Source: Chitinophagaceae bacterium (GTDB taxonomy: Bacteria > Bacteroidota > Bacteroidia > Chitinophagales > Chitinophagaceae). From it: DNA of 64,000 nucleotides. The DNA lies in the NCBI GenBank assembly GCA_027486835.1, contig JAIXOJ010000048.1:29477-93476 (forward strand). The letters run 5' to 3'. Positions 1 through 7,891 of this stretch are shown in pieces. The translations under genes and the position numbers were made by a program. Under the pieces are notes generated by a model. It worked only from the letters and a program-made list of their open reading frames with translations. It did not search any database and had not been told where the DNA came from. Within the stretch, counting starts at the first letter, position 1; every line of letters begins with the position of its first letter.

Positions 1-1107
1 ATAAAAGACGCCAAAGGAAAAGCCGTTAATAAAGTAACAGTGAAAGCCAAATTAATAGACCCCGAATTTATTTTCGGTACAGCCGTAGCTACTAGGTATC
101 TCACCAAAGAAATGATTCCCAATTCAAAAGAATATAGGGAACACATTTCTGAACTTTTCAATGCTATAACTATAGGTAATGGATTAAAATGGCTTCTTTG
201 GATCAATCCCGAACAAAGAAAAGCCACCAAAGAAGTAATTGACTGGATTGTTGACCACAATTTTAGGCTTAGAGGGCATAATCTGGTATGGCCAGGCAAA
301 AAATTTACTCCGCCGTTTTATAGCGACCAACCAAATTTTGGCCCTGGATTTTCTGATTCTATTACTAATCATATCCAAGATATTGTTAGTTACTGCAAAG
401 GCAAAGTTTATGGCTGTGATGTGATTAACGAATTGCTACACGAAAGAGATTATTTTGACGTAATGCCTCGTACGCAAGCCATAGAATGGTTTAAGCAAGC
501 AAAACGAATTGACCCTAAGGCACTTTTGTTTATCAACGAATATTCGATGTTGAATGGCATTGGCAGCCCACAAAACATTAAGTCCTATATCGATACAATC
601 AAAGCATTACGAAAAGCTGGCGCACCTGTAGAAGCGGTGGGTGTGCAAGGGCATGTGGGTCGTCAACCCCGCAATCCAGACCAAGTAATTACTGATTTGG
701 ATTTATTTAAACCCCTAGGCTTGCCCGTGCACATCACCGAATTTGATGTGAACACTCCTGATGAACAATTGCAAGCTGATTATACTAGAGATTTTCTAAT
801 CGCCTGCTACAGTCATCCGATGGTTACTGGTTTCACCATGTGGGGTTATTGGGAAGGAGACCATTGGAAACCCGATGCCGCTATGTATAGAAAAGACTGG
901 ACACCAAAACCGAATGCGGCTGTGTGGCGCGAATGGGTACTTAATAAATGGCGAACCGCTATAACTGAAACAACAAAAGCGGATGGCTCCATTAACAAAA
1001 GAGGCCATTTGGGTAAATATGAGATTACCATTACAGATGGTAAAAAGACTAAAAAAACAATCTACCAATTGTCTAAATCAAGTAAACCAGCTAGCATTCA
1101 ATTTTAA
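1..1107 (+). CDS. GH10 endo-1,4-beta-xylanase, 5' end outside the window
   Basis: Hydrolyses internal beta-1,4 bonds of xylan, probably outside the cytoplasm. The frame is open from base 1 with no stop, so the true start and any signal peptide lie upstream; a GTG at 40 is only the first possible start seen. Counting from that GTG, GH10 landmarks are: FGTAV at the start of the barrel, the RGHNLVWP motif (about 78-85), the acid/base glutamate in CDVINE (E131), the VGVQGH strand (about 200), and the nucleophile in HITEFDV (E234), followed by the MWGYWEGDHW segment. Both catalytic glutamates are present, so the enzyme should be active. The gene is 22 bp upstream of the GH125 gene on the same strand and probably in one operon with it. 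Family assignment is firm; exact substrate is inferred. Confidence 0.9.
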   Translation: MKDAKGKAVNKVTVKAKLIDPEFIFGTAVATRYLTKEMIPNSKEYREHISELFNAITIGNGLKWLLWINPEQRKATKEVIDWIVDHNFRLRGHNLVWPGKKFTPPFYSDQPNFGPGFSDSITNHIQDIVSYCKGKVYGCDVINELLHERDYFDVMPRTQAIEWFKQAKRIDPKALLFINEYSMLNGIGSPQNIKSYIDTIKALRKAGAPVEAVGVQGHVGRQPRNPDQVITDLDLFKPLGLPVHITEFDVNTPDEQLQADYTRDFLIACYSHPMVTGFTMWGYWEGDHWKPDAAMYRKDWTPKPNAAVWREWVLNKWRTAITETTKADGSINKRGHLGKYEITITDGKKTKKTIYQLSKSSKPASIQF

Positions 1108-1129
1108 CTAACCCCTTATACAATTACCA

Positions 1130-2554
1130 GTGAATACAAGAAGAGAATTTATCAAAAATGCAGGTATTGCATCGTTGGGTTTTGGGCTAATGCCATCTGT
1201 AGCTAAAAGTAATTTTTTGGCGACAGGTTTTGTTTCGCAGCGGCCGCCATTGGCCGATAGGCGATTTACTAGCTCCGCTATTGAAGAGAAAATAGTGGAG
1301 GTTACCAAAAAAATCAAGAATCCAGAGCTGGCTTGGCTATTTGAAAATTGCTTTCCCAACACGCTAGATACCACCATTACCACTACAATAAAAGACGGCA
1401 AGCCAGATACTTATGTGATTACTGGTGATATTGATGCCATGTGGTTGCGGGATTCCTCAGCGCAAGTTTGGCCTTATTTACCTTTTATGAAAAAGGATAA
1501 AAAATTACAGGACATGATTGCCGGTGTAGTAAATAGACATGCTTTTTATGTACAAATTGACCCTTATGCCAATGCTTTTTTCAACGATGATAAAAGGGAG
1601 GGTTATAAAGATAAAACGACCATGAAGCCTTGGGTACACGAGCGTAAGTGGGAGTTAGATTCCTTATGTTATGTGATTCGGCTGGCACATGGTTATTGGA
1701 AGCACAGCAACGATACCTCTTGTTTTGATGGCAACTGGCTCAATGCCATGATAATAATTGTTGCCACATTTAAGTCGGAGCAACGAAAGGATTTCAAAAG
1801 TGCCTACAATTTCAAACGAACCACTTCAAGACCCTTTGACACTGCTGCTGGAACAGGTTCTGGTGCGCCCATCAACCCCATTGGGCTGATTTGTTCTGTT
1901 TTTCGTCCTTCGGATGATGGGACAGTCTTTCCCTTTCTAATCCCATCAAACTATTTTGCTGTGCTTTCTTTAAGGCAATTGGCTGAAATTGTTTCCACAG
2001 TTAATGGTGATAAAGCCTTTGCCACAGAATGCTTAACCCTAGCAACGGAAGTGGAAAAAGCTCTCAAGGAATACGCTATTGTAGAGCATAAAAAAGCAGG
2101 GAAAATATTGGCGTACGAAATTGATGGATATGGTGGGCAATACCTAATAGATGATTCAAACATTCCAAGTTTGGTGTCCATGCCGTATTTAGGTAGTATC
2201 GGTGCAAATGATCCCTTGTATAAAAACACCCGCAAATTTTTGCTAACCGAGGGTAATCATCCCTACTATTCAAAGGGCAAAGCAGGAGAAGGTACTACTG
2301 GCCCTCATGCTGGCAAGGATATGATCTGGCCCATGGGAATTATTATTCGTGCGATGACATCCGACAATACGGATGAAATTAAACAATGTATTGCCATGCT
2401 AAAAGCAACACATGCAGGTGCAGGTTTTATGCACGAAGCATTTTATAAAGATGATGCTACCAAGTTTTCAAGAAAATGGTTTGCTTGGGCAAATTCATTG
2501 TTTGGAGAATTTATTATAAAGATTTCGGAGGAAAAACCAGCGTTGCTGGGATAA
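1130..2554 (+). CDS. GH125 exo-alpha-1,6-mannosidase (DUF1237 family)
   Basis: Metal-independent glycosidase that removes non-reducing alpha-1,6-mannose from mannans or N-glycans. The 474-residue product starts at GTG and carries a twin-arginine-like leader (TRREFIKNAG near the N-terminus, then a short hydrophobic stretch), suggesting Tat export; the leader supports this start. GH125 signature segments are visible in order: ENCFPNTLDTT (about 76-86), GDIDAMWLRDSSAQVWPYL, WVHERKWELDSLCY, RPSDDGTVFPFLIPSNYFAV, and near the C-terminus GFMHEAF and FAWANSLFGE. Length is normal for the family, so the gene is complete at the 3' end. It follows the GH10 gene by 22 bp. A mannosidase beside a xylanase is an odd pairing unless the glycan is mixed or the locus is composite. 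Confidence 0.9.
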   Translation: MNTRREFIKNAGIASLGFGLMPSVAKSNFLATGFVSQRPPLADRRFTSSAIEEKIVEVTKKIKNPELAWLFENCFPNTLDTTITTTIKDGKPDTYVITGDIDAMWLRDSSAQVWPYLPFMKKDKKLQDMIAGVVNRHAFYVQIDPYANAFFNDDKREGYKDKTTMKPWVHERKWELDSLCYVIRLAHGYWKHSNDTSCFDGNWLNAMIIIVATFKSEQRKDFKSAYNFKRTTSRPFDTAAGTGSGAPINPIGLICSVFRPSDDGTVFPFLIPSNYFAVLSLRQLAEIVSTVNGDKAFATECLTLATEVEKALKEYAIVEHKKAGKILAYEIDGYGGQYLIDDSNIPSLVSMPYLGSIGANDPLYKNTRKFLLTEGNHPYYSKGKAGEGTTGPHAGKDMIWPMGIIIRAMTSDNTDEIKQCIAMLKATHAGAGFMHEAFYKDDATKFSRKWFAWANSLFGEFIIKISEEKPALLG

Positions 2555-2556
2555 CT

Positions 2557-2919
2557 GTGCGGTGGAATAAAAATTCAAAATCCGCTAATTCATATAAAGA
2601 ATGGTGGCTAAAGAACGGGTGGGGACAAGCCGCACTTAAGCTGGCAATACCATTACATTGGCATCAAAATAATTCAATTGAACCCCAACGCAAATGGGTT
2701 GAGGACACCATACCGCTTTTTAATTGGGCTAATTCCTACAGTTATTCAAATACTTCCCTTACACCAAAACTTATCTCTGCTTGGCAAAATGAAAACAAGG
2801 GGCTAATTGACAAATTAAGAAAACATCCATTCCATTTGACTAAAAACTACTTGGCAAAGACCGTGTGGGCGTCATTTGTAGCGGCAGAAGCTTACTTACA
2901 AACAACTGATTATTATTAA
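2557..2919 (+). CDS. Unrecognised fragment-like ORF after GH125
   Basis: A frame of 120 codons starting at a GTG two bases after the GH125 stop; the same frame is open back to an ATG at 2476 inside GH125. No family is recognised. The product is rich in Trp, Asn and Lys (segments EWWLKNGWGQAALKLAIP and FNWANSYSYSNTS) and has neither signal peptide nor membrane span, while its composition looks like real protein rather than random frame. It may be the C-terminal remnant of a gene whose 5' part was lost by a deletion next to GH125, or a small real gene translated by coupling. I cannot tell these apart from the sequence. Confidence 0.4.
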   Translation: MRWNKNSKSANSYKEWWLKNGWGQAALKLAIPLHWHQNNSIEPQRKWVEDTIPLFNWANSYSYSNTSLTPKLISAWQNENKGLIDKLRKHPFHLTKNYLAKTVWASFVAAEAYLQTTDYY

Positions 2920-2973
2920 GTAGGCCAAATTGAAAAATTTTCTGCACCTGCTTTCTTAAATTTCTTTTCGCCA

Positions 2974-3225
2974 TCGAAGCCTCCGTTTTCTTGCCGCCAA
3001 TTGGATTCATGCTGTCCGAGCCTCAGATGGTTTGCCGCCAATTGGATTCATGCTGTCCGAGCCTCAGATGGCCTGCCGCCAATTGGATTCATGCTGTCCG
3101 AGCCTCCGACGGCCTGCCGCCAATTGGATTCCTACTGTCCGAGCCTCGGTTGGTCTGCCGCCAATTGGATTTAGGCTTTTCGAGCCTCCGATGTACTTGC
3201 CGACAATTGGATTCCTATTAGAAGC
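2974..3225 (+). repeat. 41-bp tandem repeat array in a 485-bp gene-free gap
   Basis: About five units of 41-42 bp start at 2992, 3033, 3074, 3115 and 3156, with a sixth decayed unit from 3198 and a trace before the first. Each unit contains the palindrome CCAATTGG, then ATTC and a CTGTCCGAGCCTC-like block. The early units are near identical and the last ones diverged. Short open frames across the array are by-products of the repeat. The rest of the gap (to 3404) shows nothing clear. Confidence 0.85.
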
Positions 3226-3404
3226 AGGGTCAGTTGATACAATTAAACACTGCCGACTAAAGCATGTGGGGCATCTACTTGTTTGTTGATCCTGACGCAA
3301 ACCTGTAGAGGGTTCTAAACTCGTGTAGATTAACAAAAACAATTAAACCAAAAAATAGAGGGCTTCCCCCAAATCCTTATTTTAGCCACACTAAAAAAAT
3401 AGAT

Positions 3405-4565
3405 ATGGCTGATAATCATACCAAAATATTTCTTGAAAACCAAGTGGAAGCGGCTAAAAAGCGGGAGGCTTTAGAGGCCAAAATAGCGGAGCAGCTAAGG
3501 ACAGACGAAAAATTTGTGAACTATTTTAAGCAGTTTGATCCAGAATCTGTGGAAGAATACATTGATTATTATGCACAGGAAAAAGCAGATTGGTACGAAA
3601 AGGTGGCTAATTACTGGCACCTGACAGAGAATAAAAATAGCAAATGGTATAAAAGTGCTATTGAAACCATCAATGAAATAGCGAGCAAAAAGGTATATAA
3701 CCAGATGTGTAGTTGGCTGAATCGGGAAGCTGCTTTTGAGGGCATCGAAGTGTCAAGAGATTGGGATTATTGGTTAAGAAACCCCTTGTACTTTAAACAT
3801 GCCGAACCAGTTACGCAAGCAGAAGTGGACGCTTACATTACCTATGTGGAAACCTATCCTGAAGAATATGAGGGGTCTTTATATACCACCTTGGATTCCA
3901 TTACCCCAAAACTTTTGTGGAGGGAACATCAATCCAAAGAAGAGGAGTCAGAGGAAGATGATAAGTTAGAAACGTACGCAGGATTTTTCAGGTATTACGA
4001 CCGCGTTTTTCAAACCGAGCAGGTACAATGGGCATCTTTAGAACGGATAAAAAAGGAAGCATATTATCAATCTATTTCGAAAAATATAGCCAATGATAAT
4101 ACCCCTCCCGCAGAAAAAGTGCCTTATGTAGCCCCGCCTTATCTTGATTATGAAGCTCAATGGTCTTTACTGGAGCAATATGTAAAGGAGTATGAGTCTT
4201 ATGAGAACAAAATAGCGTTTGAAGGACACCAATGGAGTAAAAAAACGCAGGAATTCTTGGACATGGCAGAATCGGCCTTGTACGATTTACAGGATATTAA
4301 AGAATTAGTGGCTGTGCCATCGCATGAAGATTGGCGGGAAGGATTAATACTGGCAAAGGAAAATTATGAACGAAGAAAACTACTCGAAGCCTTGCCAGCC
4401 GCTTTTGAAGAGTACCAGATTCTATTGGAACATCAGTTGGGTTTTGAAGATTGGTTGGCCTTCAAAGGCACAAAAAGCGAAGACGATGAGTATATTCAAC
4501 AATACAAAGCCGATATTTTAGCAGGCAGGAAATTATTAAACGAACCAGAAAATTTTGATTTTTAA
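3405..4565 (+). CDS. Unknown charged protein, paralogue A of a tandem pair
   Basis: A 386-residue soluble, acidic protein with no signal peptide or membrane segment, probably cytoplasmic. I recognise no family. It is rich in Glu, Lys, Tyr and Trp and predicted mostly helical, with a Lys/Glu-rich N-terminal helix (residues about 10-35) and an acidic stretch around 185-200. Its C-terminal third (EDWREGL, then LEALPAAFEEYQ, ending in AGRKLLNEPENFDF) matches the next gene, as does the central EPVTQAEVDAYITYVE segment. It starts at ATG after a possible -7 element TATTTTAG (3378-3385), ends 11 bp before the paralogue, and the two are almost certainly co-transcribed. Confidence 0.75.
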   Translation: MADNHTKIFLENQVEAAKKREALEAKIAEQLRTDEKFVNYFKQFDPESVEEYIDYYAQEKADWYEKVANYWHLTENKNSKWYKSAIETINEIASKKVYNQMCSWLNREAAFEGIEVSRDWDYWLRNPLYFKHAEPVTQAEVDAYITYVETYPEEYEGSLYTTLDSITPKLLWREHQSKEEESEEDDKLETYAGFFRYYDRVFQTEQVQWASLERIKKEAYYQSISKNIANDNTPPAEKVPYVAPPYLDYEAQWSLLEQYVKEYESYENKIAFEGHQWSKKTQEFLDMAESALYDLQDIKELVAVPSHEDWREGLILAKENYERRKLLEALPAAFEEYQILLEHQLGFEDWLAFKGTKSEDDEYIQQYKADILAGRKLLNEPENFDF

Positions 4566-4576
4566 AACTAATAATT

Positions 4577-5713
4577 ATGGCAGCCAAAAAGAAAAATTCG
4601 AAAGTAGAAAAGGCCAAAAGGGAAGCCAAGATTTACCATGATGTACATGAGCAAATTGTGAAGGAAAAGCCATTTGCAGAAGTATTGAGCAAATACTCAA
4701 CGGATCAAGTGGATGGTTTTTATGAATTTCTTGCCCAAGAAAAGGTGCGCTATATGCGAAATGGTGCCACCTACTATAAGGATAAGCAGCGAGCAGAAAC
4801 AGAATGGGTAAGCGAAGCAATGCTGGGATTGAAGGAAATTCAACAAAAGAAACTATTTGATTTGCATTGTTTTTGGGATGCAGAGAAAATAACCCTGCCG
4901 GGCATTGAGACGCACATTGATTTTTTTGAACACGAAAATAATCCACTCGGTTGCACATTAATTGAACCCATCTCGCAAATTGAATTTGATTGGTATCTGG
5001 AATATGTAAACAGTGATGATTATCAATTTACTGATGAATTTGATGATTCCTTTGGTTTTTATGAAGATATAAGGAGGGCAGGTAAAAAGAATCATCCAGA
5101 TGACTTTATCCCAGAATGGTTCGACTTTCACAATGAACGCACTGGCAATAGCGTTTACTTCACTTTTCCCATGCTACGCACTGAGAAAGAATCTTTTTAC
5201 CGAGATCTTGCTATTGATGAACGTGAAAAGAATCGTAAACTAGCCAAGGAAGCGGAGGCCGTACAAGCTACTAACACCATTGCCACACCCACCACCTTGC
5301 CAAAAATTCCTTTCAGAGAAACGACCAAATTTATTATCAACAACTTAGAGGATAGGGAAACCCAATCTATGTATAAGAAGTACAACAGAATGTACCAAAA
5401 CTATTCCGACAGGGAATATGAATATGACGAGATGATGCTCACTTTGGCGCAGCATTGCGAGATATGGCCTATTGAAGCGGACGATGATTGGCGGGAGGCT
5501 TTTAACAATTGCTACCTCAACTATAGGCGATATAAAATAGCGGAGGCATTGCCATTGGCATATGAAGAATATAAAATGATGGTAGAAATGAACATCCCGT
5601 TTCCAACTGGCGATCATGATGCTGACCTTACCCTACAGTTGAACGACATTGTGAAAACACAAATTCTAAGAGGGCGGGAATTGAACAATGAACCTAGAGA
5701 TTTTAATTTCTAA
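4577..5713 (+). CDS. Unknown charged protein, paralogue B of a tandem pair
   Basis: A 378-residue protein with the same plan as the preceding gene: a Lys-rich N-terminal helix, a central EPISQIEFDWYLEYVN segment, and a C-terminal DDWREAF, AEALPLAYEEYK, RGRELNNEPRDFNF series. The two diverge strongly in the middle, so the duplication is old or under different selection. No signal peptide, membrane span or known catalytic motif is seen; function is unknown. Placement next to the glycan-use genes may be accidental. The start is the ATG 11 bp after the upstream stop, consistent with translational coupling. Confidence 0.75.
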   Translation: MAAKKKNSKVEKAKREAKIYHDVHEQIVKEKPFAEVLSKYSTDQVDGFYEFLAQEKVRYMRNGATYYKDKQRAETEWVSEAMLGLKEIQQKKLFDLHCFWDAEKITLPGIETHIDFFEHENNPLGCTLIEPISQIEFDWYLEYVNSDDYQFTDEFDDSFGFYEDIRRAGKKNHPDDFIPEWFDFHNERTGNSVYFTFPMLRTEKESFYRDLAIDEREKNRKLAKEAEAVQATNTIATPTTLPKIPFRETTKFIINNLEDRETQSMYKKYNRMYQNYSDREYEYDEMMLTLAQHCEIWPIEADDDWREAFNNCYLNYRRYKIAEALPLAYEEYKMMVEMNIPFPTGDHDADLTLQLNDIVKTQILRGRELNNEPRDFNF

Positions 5714-5869
5714 TAGCGTTTCTCCAAGGATGTAATCCCTACAGGATTATTAGGTTGTTTGTACGAGCGAGTATAGAAACTACCTAATCAATAGCTTTAG
5801 TAGGGTGCATAAAAGTTTTTCGCCTCTATTCTTTTTTGCCATTTCCCATAGTAGGTTGACCGTGAAATT

Positions 5870-6195
5870 ATTTATTACACTGAGGCCCACAGAGGTTTCA
5901 CAGAGAACCACGGAGTTAGTAGCTCTGTGCCTTCTCTGTGCAACTCTGTGAAATCATTTATTGCACGGAAGCTCACAGAGGTTTCACAGAGTAAGAGATT
6001 GGGAGCCAATGTTTCCTTGTTGTATAACTTGTGCGGAATTACCACCCCGGCGTTCCGCCACCCCTCTAGAGGGGAATTGCCTACCGAGTATCTAGAAACC
6101 GACTTTTACAAAGAAGTTATATAGTAGAACCACGGAGGTTTGTAACTCTGTGGACCTCTGTGCCTTCTCTGTGTAACTCTGTGAAATTATTCCGA
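5870..6195. repeat. CTCTGTG/CACAGAG inverted-repeat element within the 5714-6230 gap
   Basis: The gap contains several copies of CACAGAGGTTTCACAGAG and of its complement-like form CTCTGTGnAACTCTGTGAAA, around 5885-5960, 5970-5995 and 6120-6195, able to fold into long hairpins. Inside lies an insert with a CCCCTCTAGAGGGG palindrome (about 6060-6075). Such CTCTGTG-rich intergenic repeats are common in Bacteroidota genomes. No gene is supported here; the open frame 5927-6124 is built from the repeat. Confidence 0.6.
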
Positions 6196-6230
6196 GTACA
6201 ATCAACCTAATACTTAAACCCTACCACCCT

Positions 6231-7499
6231 TTAGCTGCAAGCAAGGCTTACTATTTTCATGGTTTCTTTTTGCTTCTGTTCAACGAATTTCTTTGCTTTT
6301 CGCACTTTTGTTTTGGCTTTTGCTGGGTTTTTTGCCATGTCGAGTACTGCTGGAACAAATCGCTTGATGTCCTCCTCCTTGTCAAAATCAAACAGCCAAT
6401 CCTGCAGTCCAATCGTGTTCCACATATAGCCTTTGGTGCTTTGCTCTTCCCATCGTACTAGAATTGCAGATATGCCATGCCCCACACACATAATGGGGCT
6501 GTGTTGCTCATAACTAAATAGCCCTACTGAACGCTTATAGATGCTAATGGCTTCATCAGTAAGCCAACCTGCACTTCTCCACACTACCCGAGGTTTTACA
6601 TCATTGGGCAAATGGTCATACACCCAATCTTTACCTATGGGCATTTGGGTTTCATCTTCATGTACAATCAATACTTTCAACTTTGTTTGGCGAACAATTT
6701 CCGTTATAGCCTCAATCATGGGTGCATGATCGTGTGCTTTCATGGCTTCGTTACGGGCATTGCGCTCTTTATCAAACGGTTTGTTTTTGTGGGTGTGCAA
6801 CCACACGGGTGTCATGCGGTGCTTGGGTATGCAGCATATAAACTTACCATCGGCTAGGTTATTCGCTTTTAAAAATGCAGTGGCCTTGTTTTCATCTTCC
6901 ACATCTGTAGCAAAAGCCGCATCGGGGCCCCATTCCATCACTTTTGCGTGAATCCCTTCCTGTTTTGCCCTATTTAAAGAAGCCGTGTCTCTGAAAAAAA
7001 CAAAAGCCGCATCGCTCAATATCTTTTTTTCTGGTGTTCCATACAAGCCATAGGTAACTCCATACACCCCTATTGGTTTTTTAAACACTTGATGAAAGGT
7101 GGTTAAATCGGCCCAGCCAATAGTGGCAGGCCCTGAATTGTTGATTAAAATAGTGGCTTCTTTAATGGCCGCTGCCAATTCAGGCGTTGAGGCTACCCCT
7201 TCGGATGACAAACTACCTCGAACAATCACCATCTTGGGGAATCGTTGCTTTAACATCGCCACATCATTATCAGGTAGATAGGAGTAATAAGGCCAAAAAA
7301 TCACCTTTGCTTGGGGCATATATTGTTCCGCTAACGCCAAAAATCCTGGCGTATGGGCAATGTCGCCAATGTTTTCTACCTGCCAACCAGAGCGCAATAA
7401 GATTACGGTGTCTTTTTTAAGGGTATGCCCAGATAAGAAAATGGTGAGGATGATTCCAAAGGCAAAAACCTTTCGCTTTAAATGGTTATGCAATTTCAT
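6231..7499 (-). CDS. Polysaccharide pyruvyl transferase-like protein with export signal
   Basis: A 422-residue protein of the PS_pyruv_trans superfamily, a GT-B-like fold whose classical members move pyruvate from phosphoenolpyruvate to sugars. Support comes from the N-terminal SGWQVENIGDIAHTPG segment, the NNSGPATIGW and VYGVTYGLYGT loops, FFRDTASLNRAKQEG (the typical xRDxxS motif) and a late SYEQHSPIMCVGHG segment. It begins with a basic region and hydrophobic helix (about residues 8-23), read here as a signal peptide, which is odd for a PEP-using enzyme. The C-terminus is Lys-rich. It lies at the end of the - strand glycan-use genes, separated from GH2 by 392 bp and a terminator. Catalytic activity is inferred, not shown. 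Confidence 0.7.
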   Translation of the reverse strand: MKLHNHLKRKVFAFGIILTIFLSGHTLKKDTVILLRSGWQVENIGDIAHTPGFLALAEQYMPQAKVIFWPYYSYLPDNDVAMLKQRFPKMVIVRGSLSSEGVASTPELAAAIKEATILINNSGPATIGWADLTTFHQVFKKPIGVYGVTYGLYGTPEKKILSDAAFVFFRDTASLNRAKQEGIHAKVMEWGPDAAFATDVEDENKATAFLKANNLADGKFICCIPKHRMTPVWLHTHKNKPFDKERNARNEAMKAHDHAPMIEAITEIVRQTKLKVLIVHEDETQMPIGKDWVYDHLPNDVKPRVVWRSAGWLTDEAISIYKRSVGLFSYEQHSPIMCVGHGISAILVRWEEQSTKGYMWNTIGLQDWLFDFDKEEDIKRFVPAVLDMAKNPAKAKTKVRKAKKFVEQKQKETMKIVSLACS

Positions 7500-7551
7500 T
7501 TTTGTTTTTTTAAGATGCCGAACTATTATTTTATCTAAAGGCTAAATATTT

Positions 7552-7680
7552 CCACTTAGGAAATAAGCCATTCTGGGATGTTGCCACTAATGCACGAATG
7601 GTGACTTACACTTTACCAATTTTACCAACTGTGATTATAGTCGCTTTCGCTCCAATGGCACGAACAGTTGTACGACACTA
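7552..7680 (-). repeat. Dispersed intergenic repeat, copy 1
   Basis: Contains GAAATAAGCCATTCTGGGAT, TTGCCACTAATGCACGAATG and, further in, a GTCGCTTTCGCTCCAATGGCACGAAC block. The same blocks recur in the same order at 39215-39400 and, inverted, at 53343-53525 and 57165-57345. It is probably a non-coding REP- or MITE-like element. With the terminator at 7796 it fills the 7500-7891 gap. Confidence 0.6.
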
Positions 7681-7795
7681 GTTATTTATTTCCGTCTAAA
7701 AATTCAAAAAAATACCAGTTGCCTACCCTTTTTTGAAACGCTAATACCTAAATACCCGCTATACTCCATTCATTATTATTATTCCATAAAAAGGA

Positions 7796-7828
7796 AGGGT
7801 TGCCAACTCATTTAAAGCTGGCAACCCT
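7796..7828 (-). terminator. Hairpin terminator downstream of GH2
   Basis: AGGGTTGCCA pairs with TGGCAACCCT across a 13-base loop; read on the - strand the stem is followed by a short T run. It lies about 65 bp past the GH2 stop and separates GH2 from the pyruvyl-transferase-like gene. Confidence 0.65.
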
Positions 7829-7891
7829 AATGTATTTGATAGCTTAAAGCACAATCTGGGTAAGCATATTTTCACGTAGGGTTTTCAACGT

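Noticed and set aside
5927..6124. 65-codon frame
   Set aside because: Built from CTCTGTG repeats.
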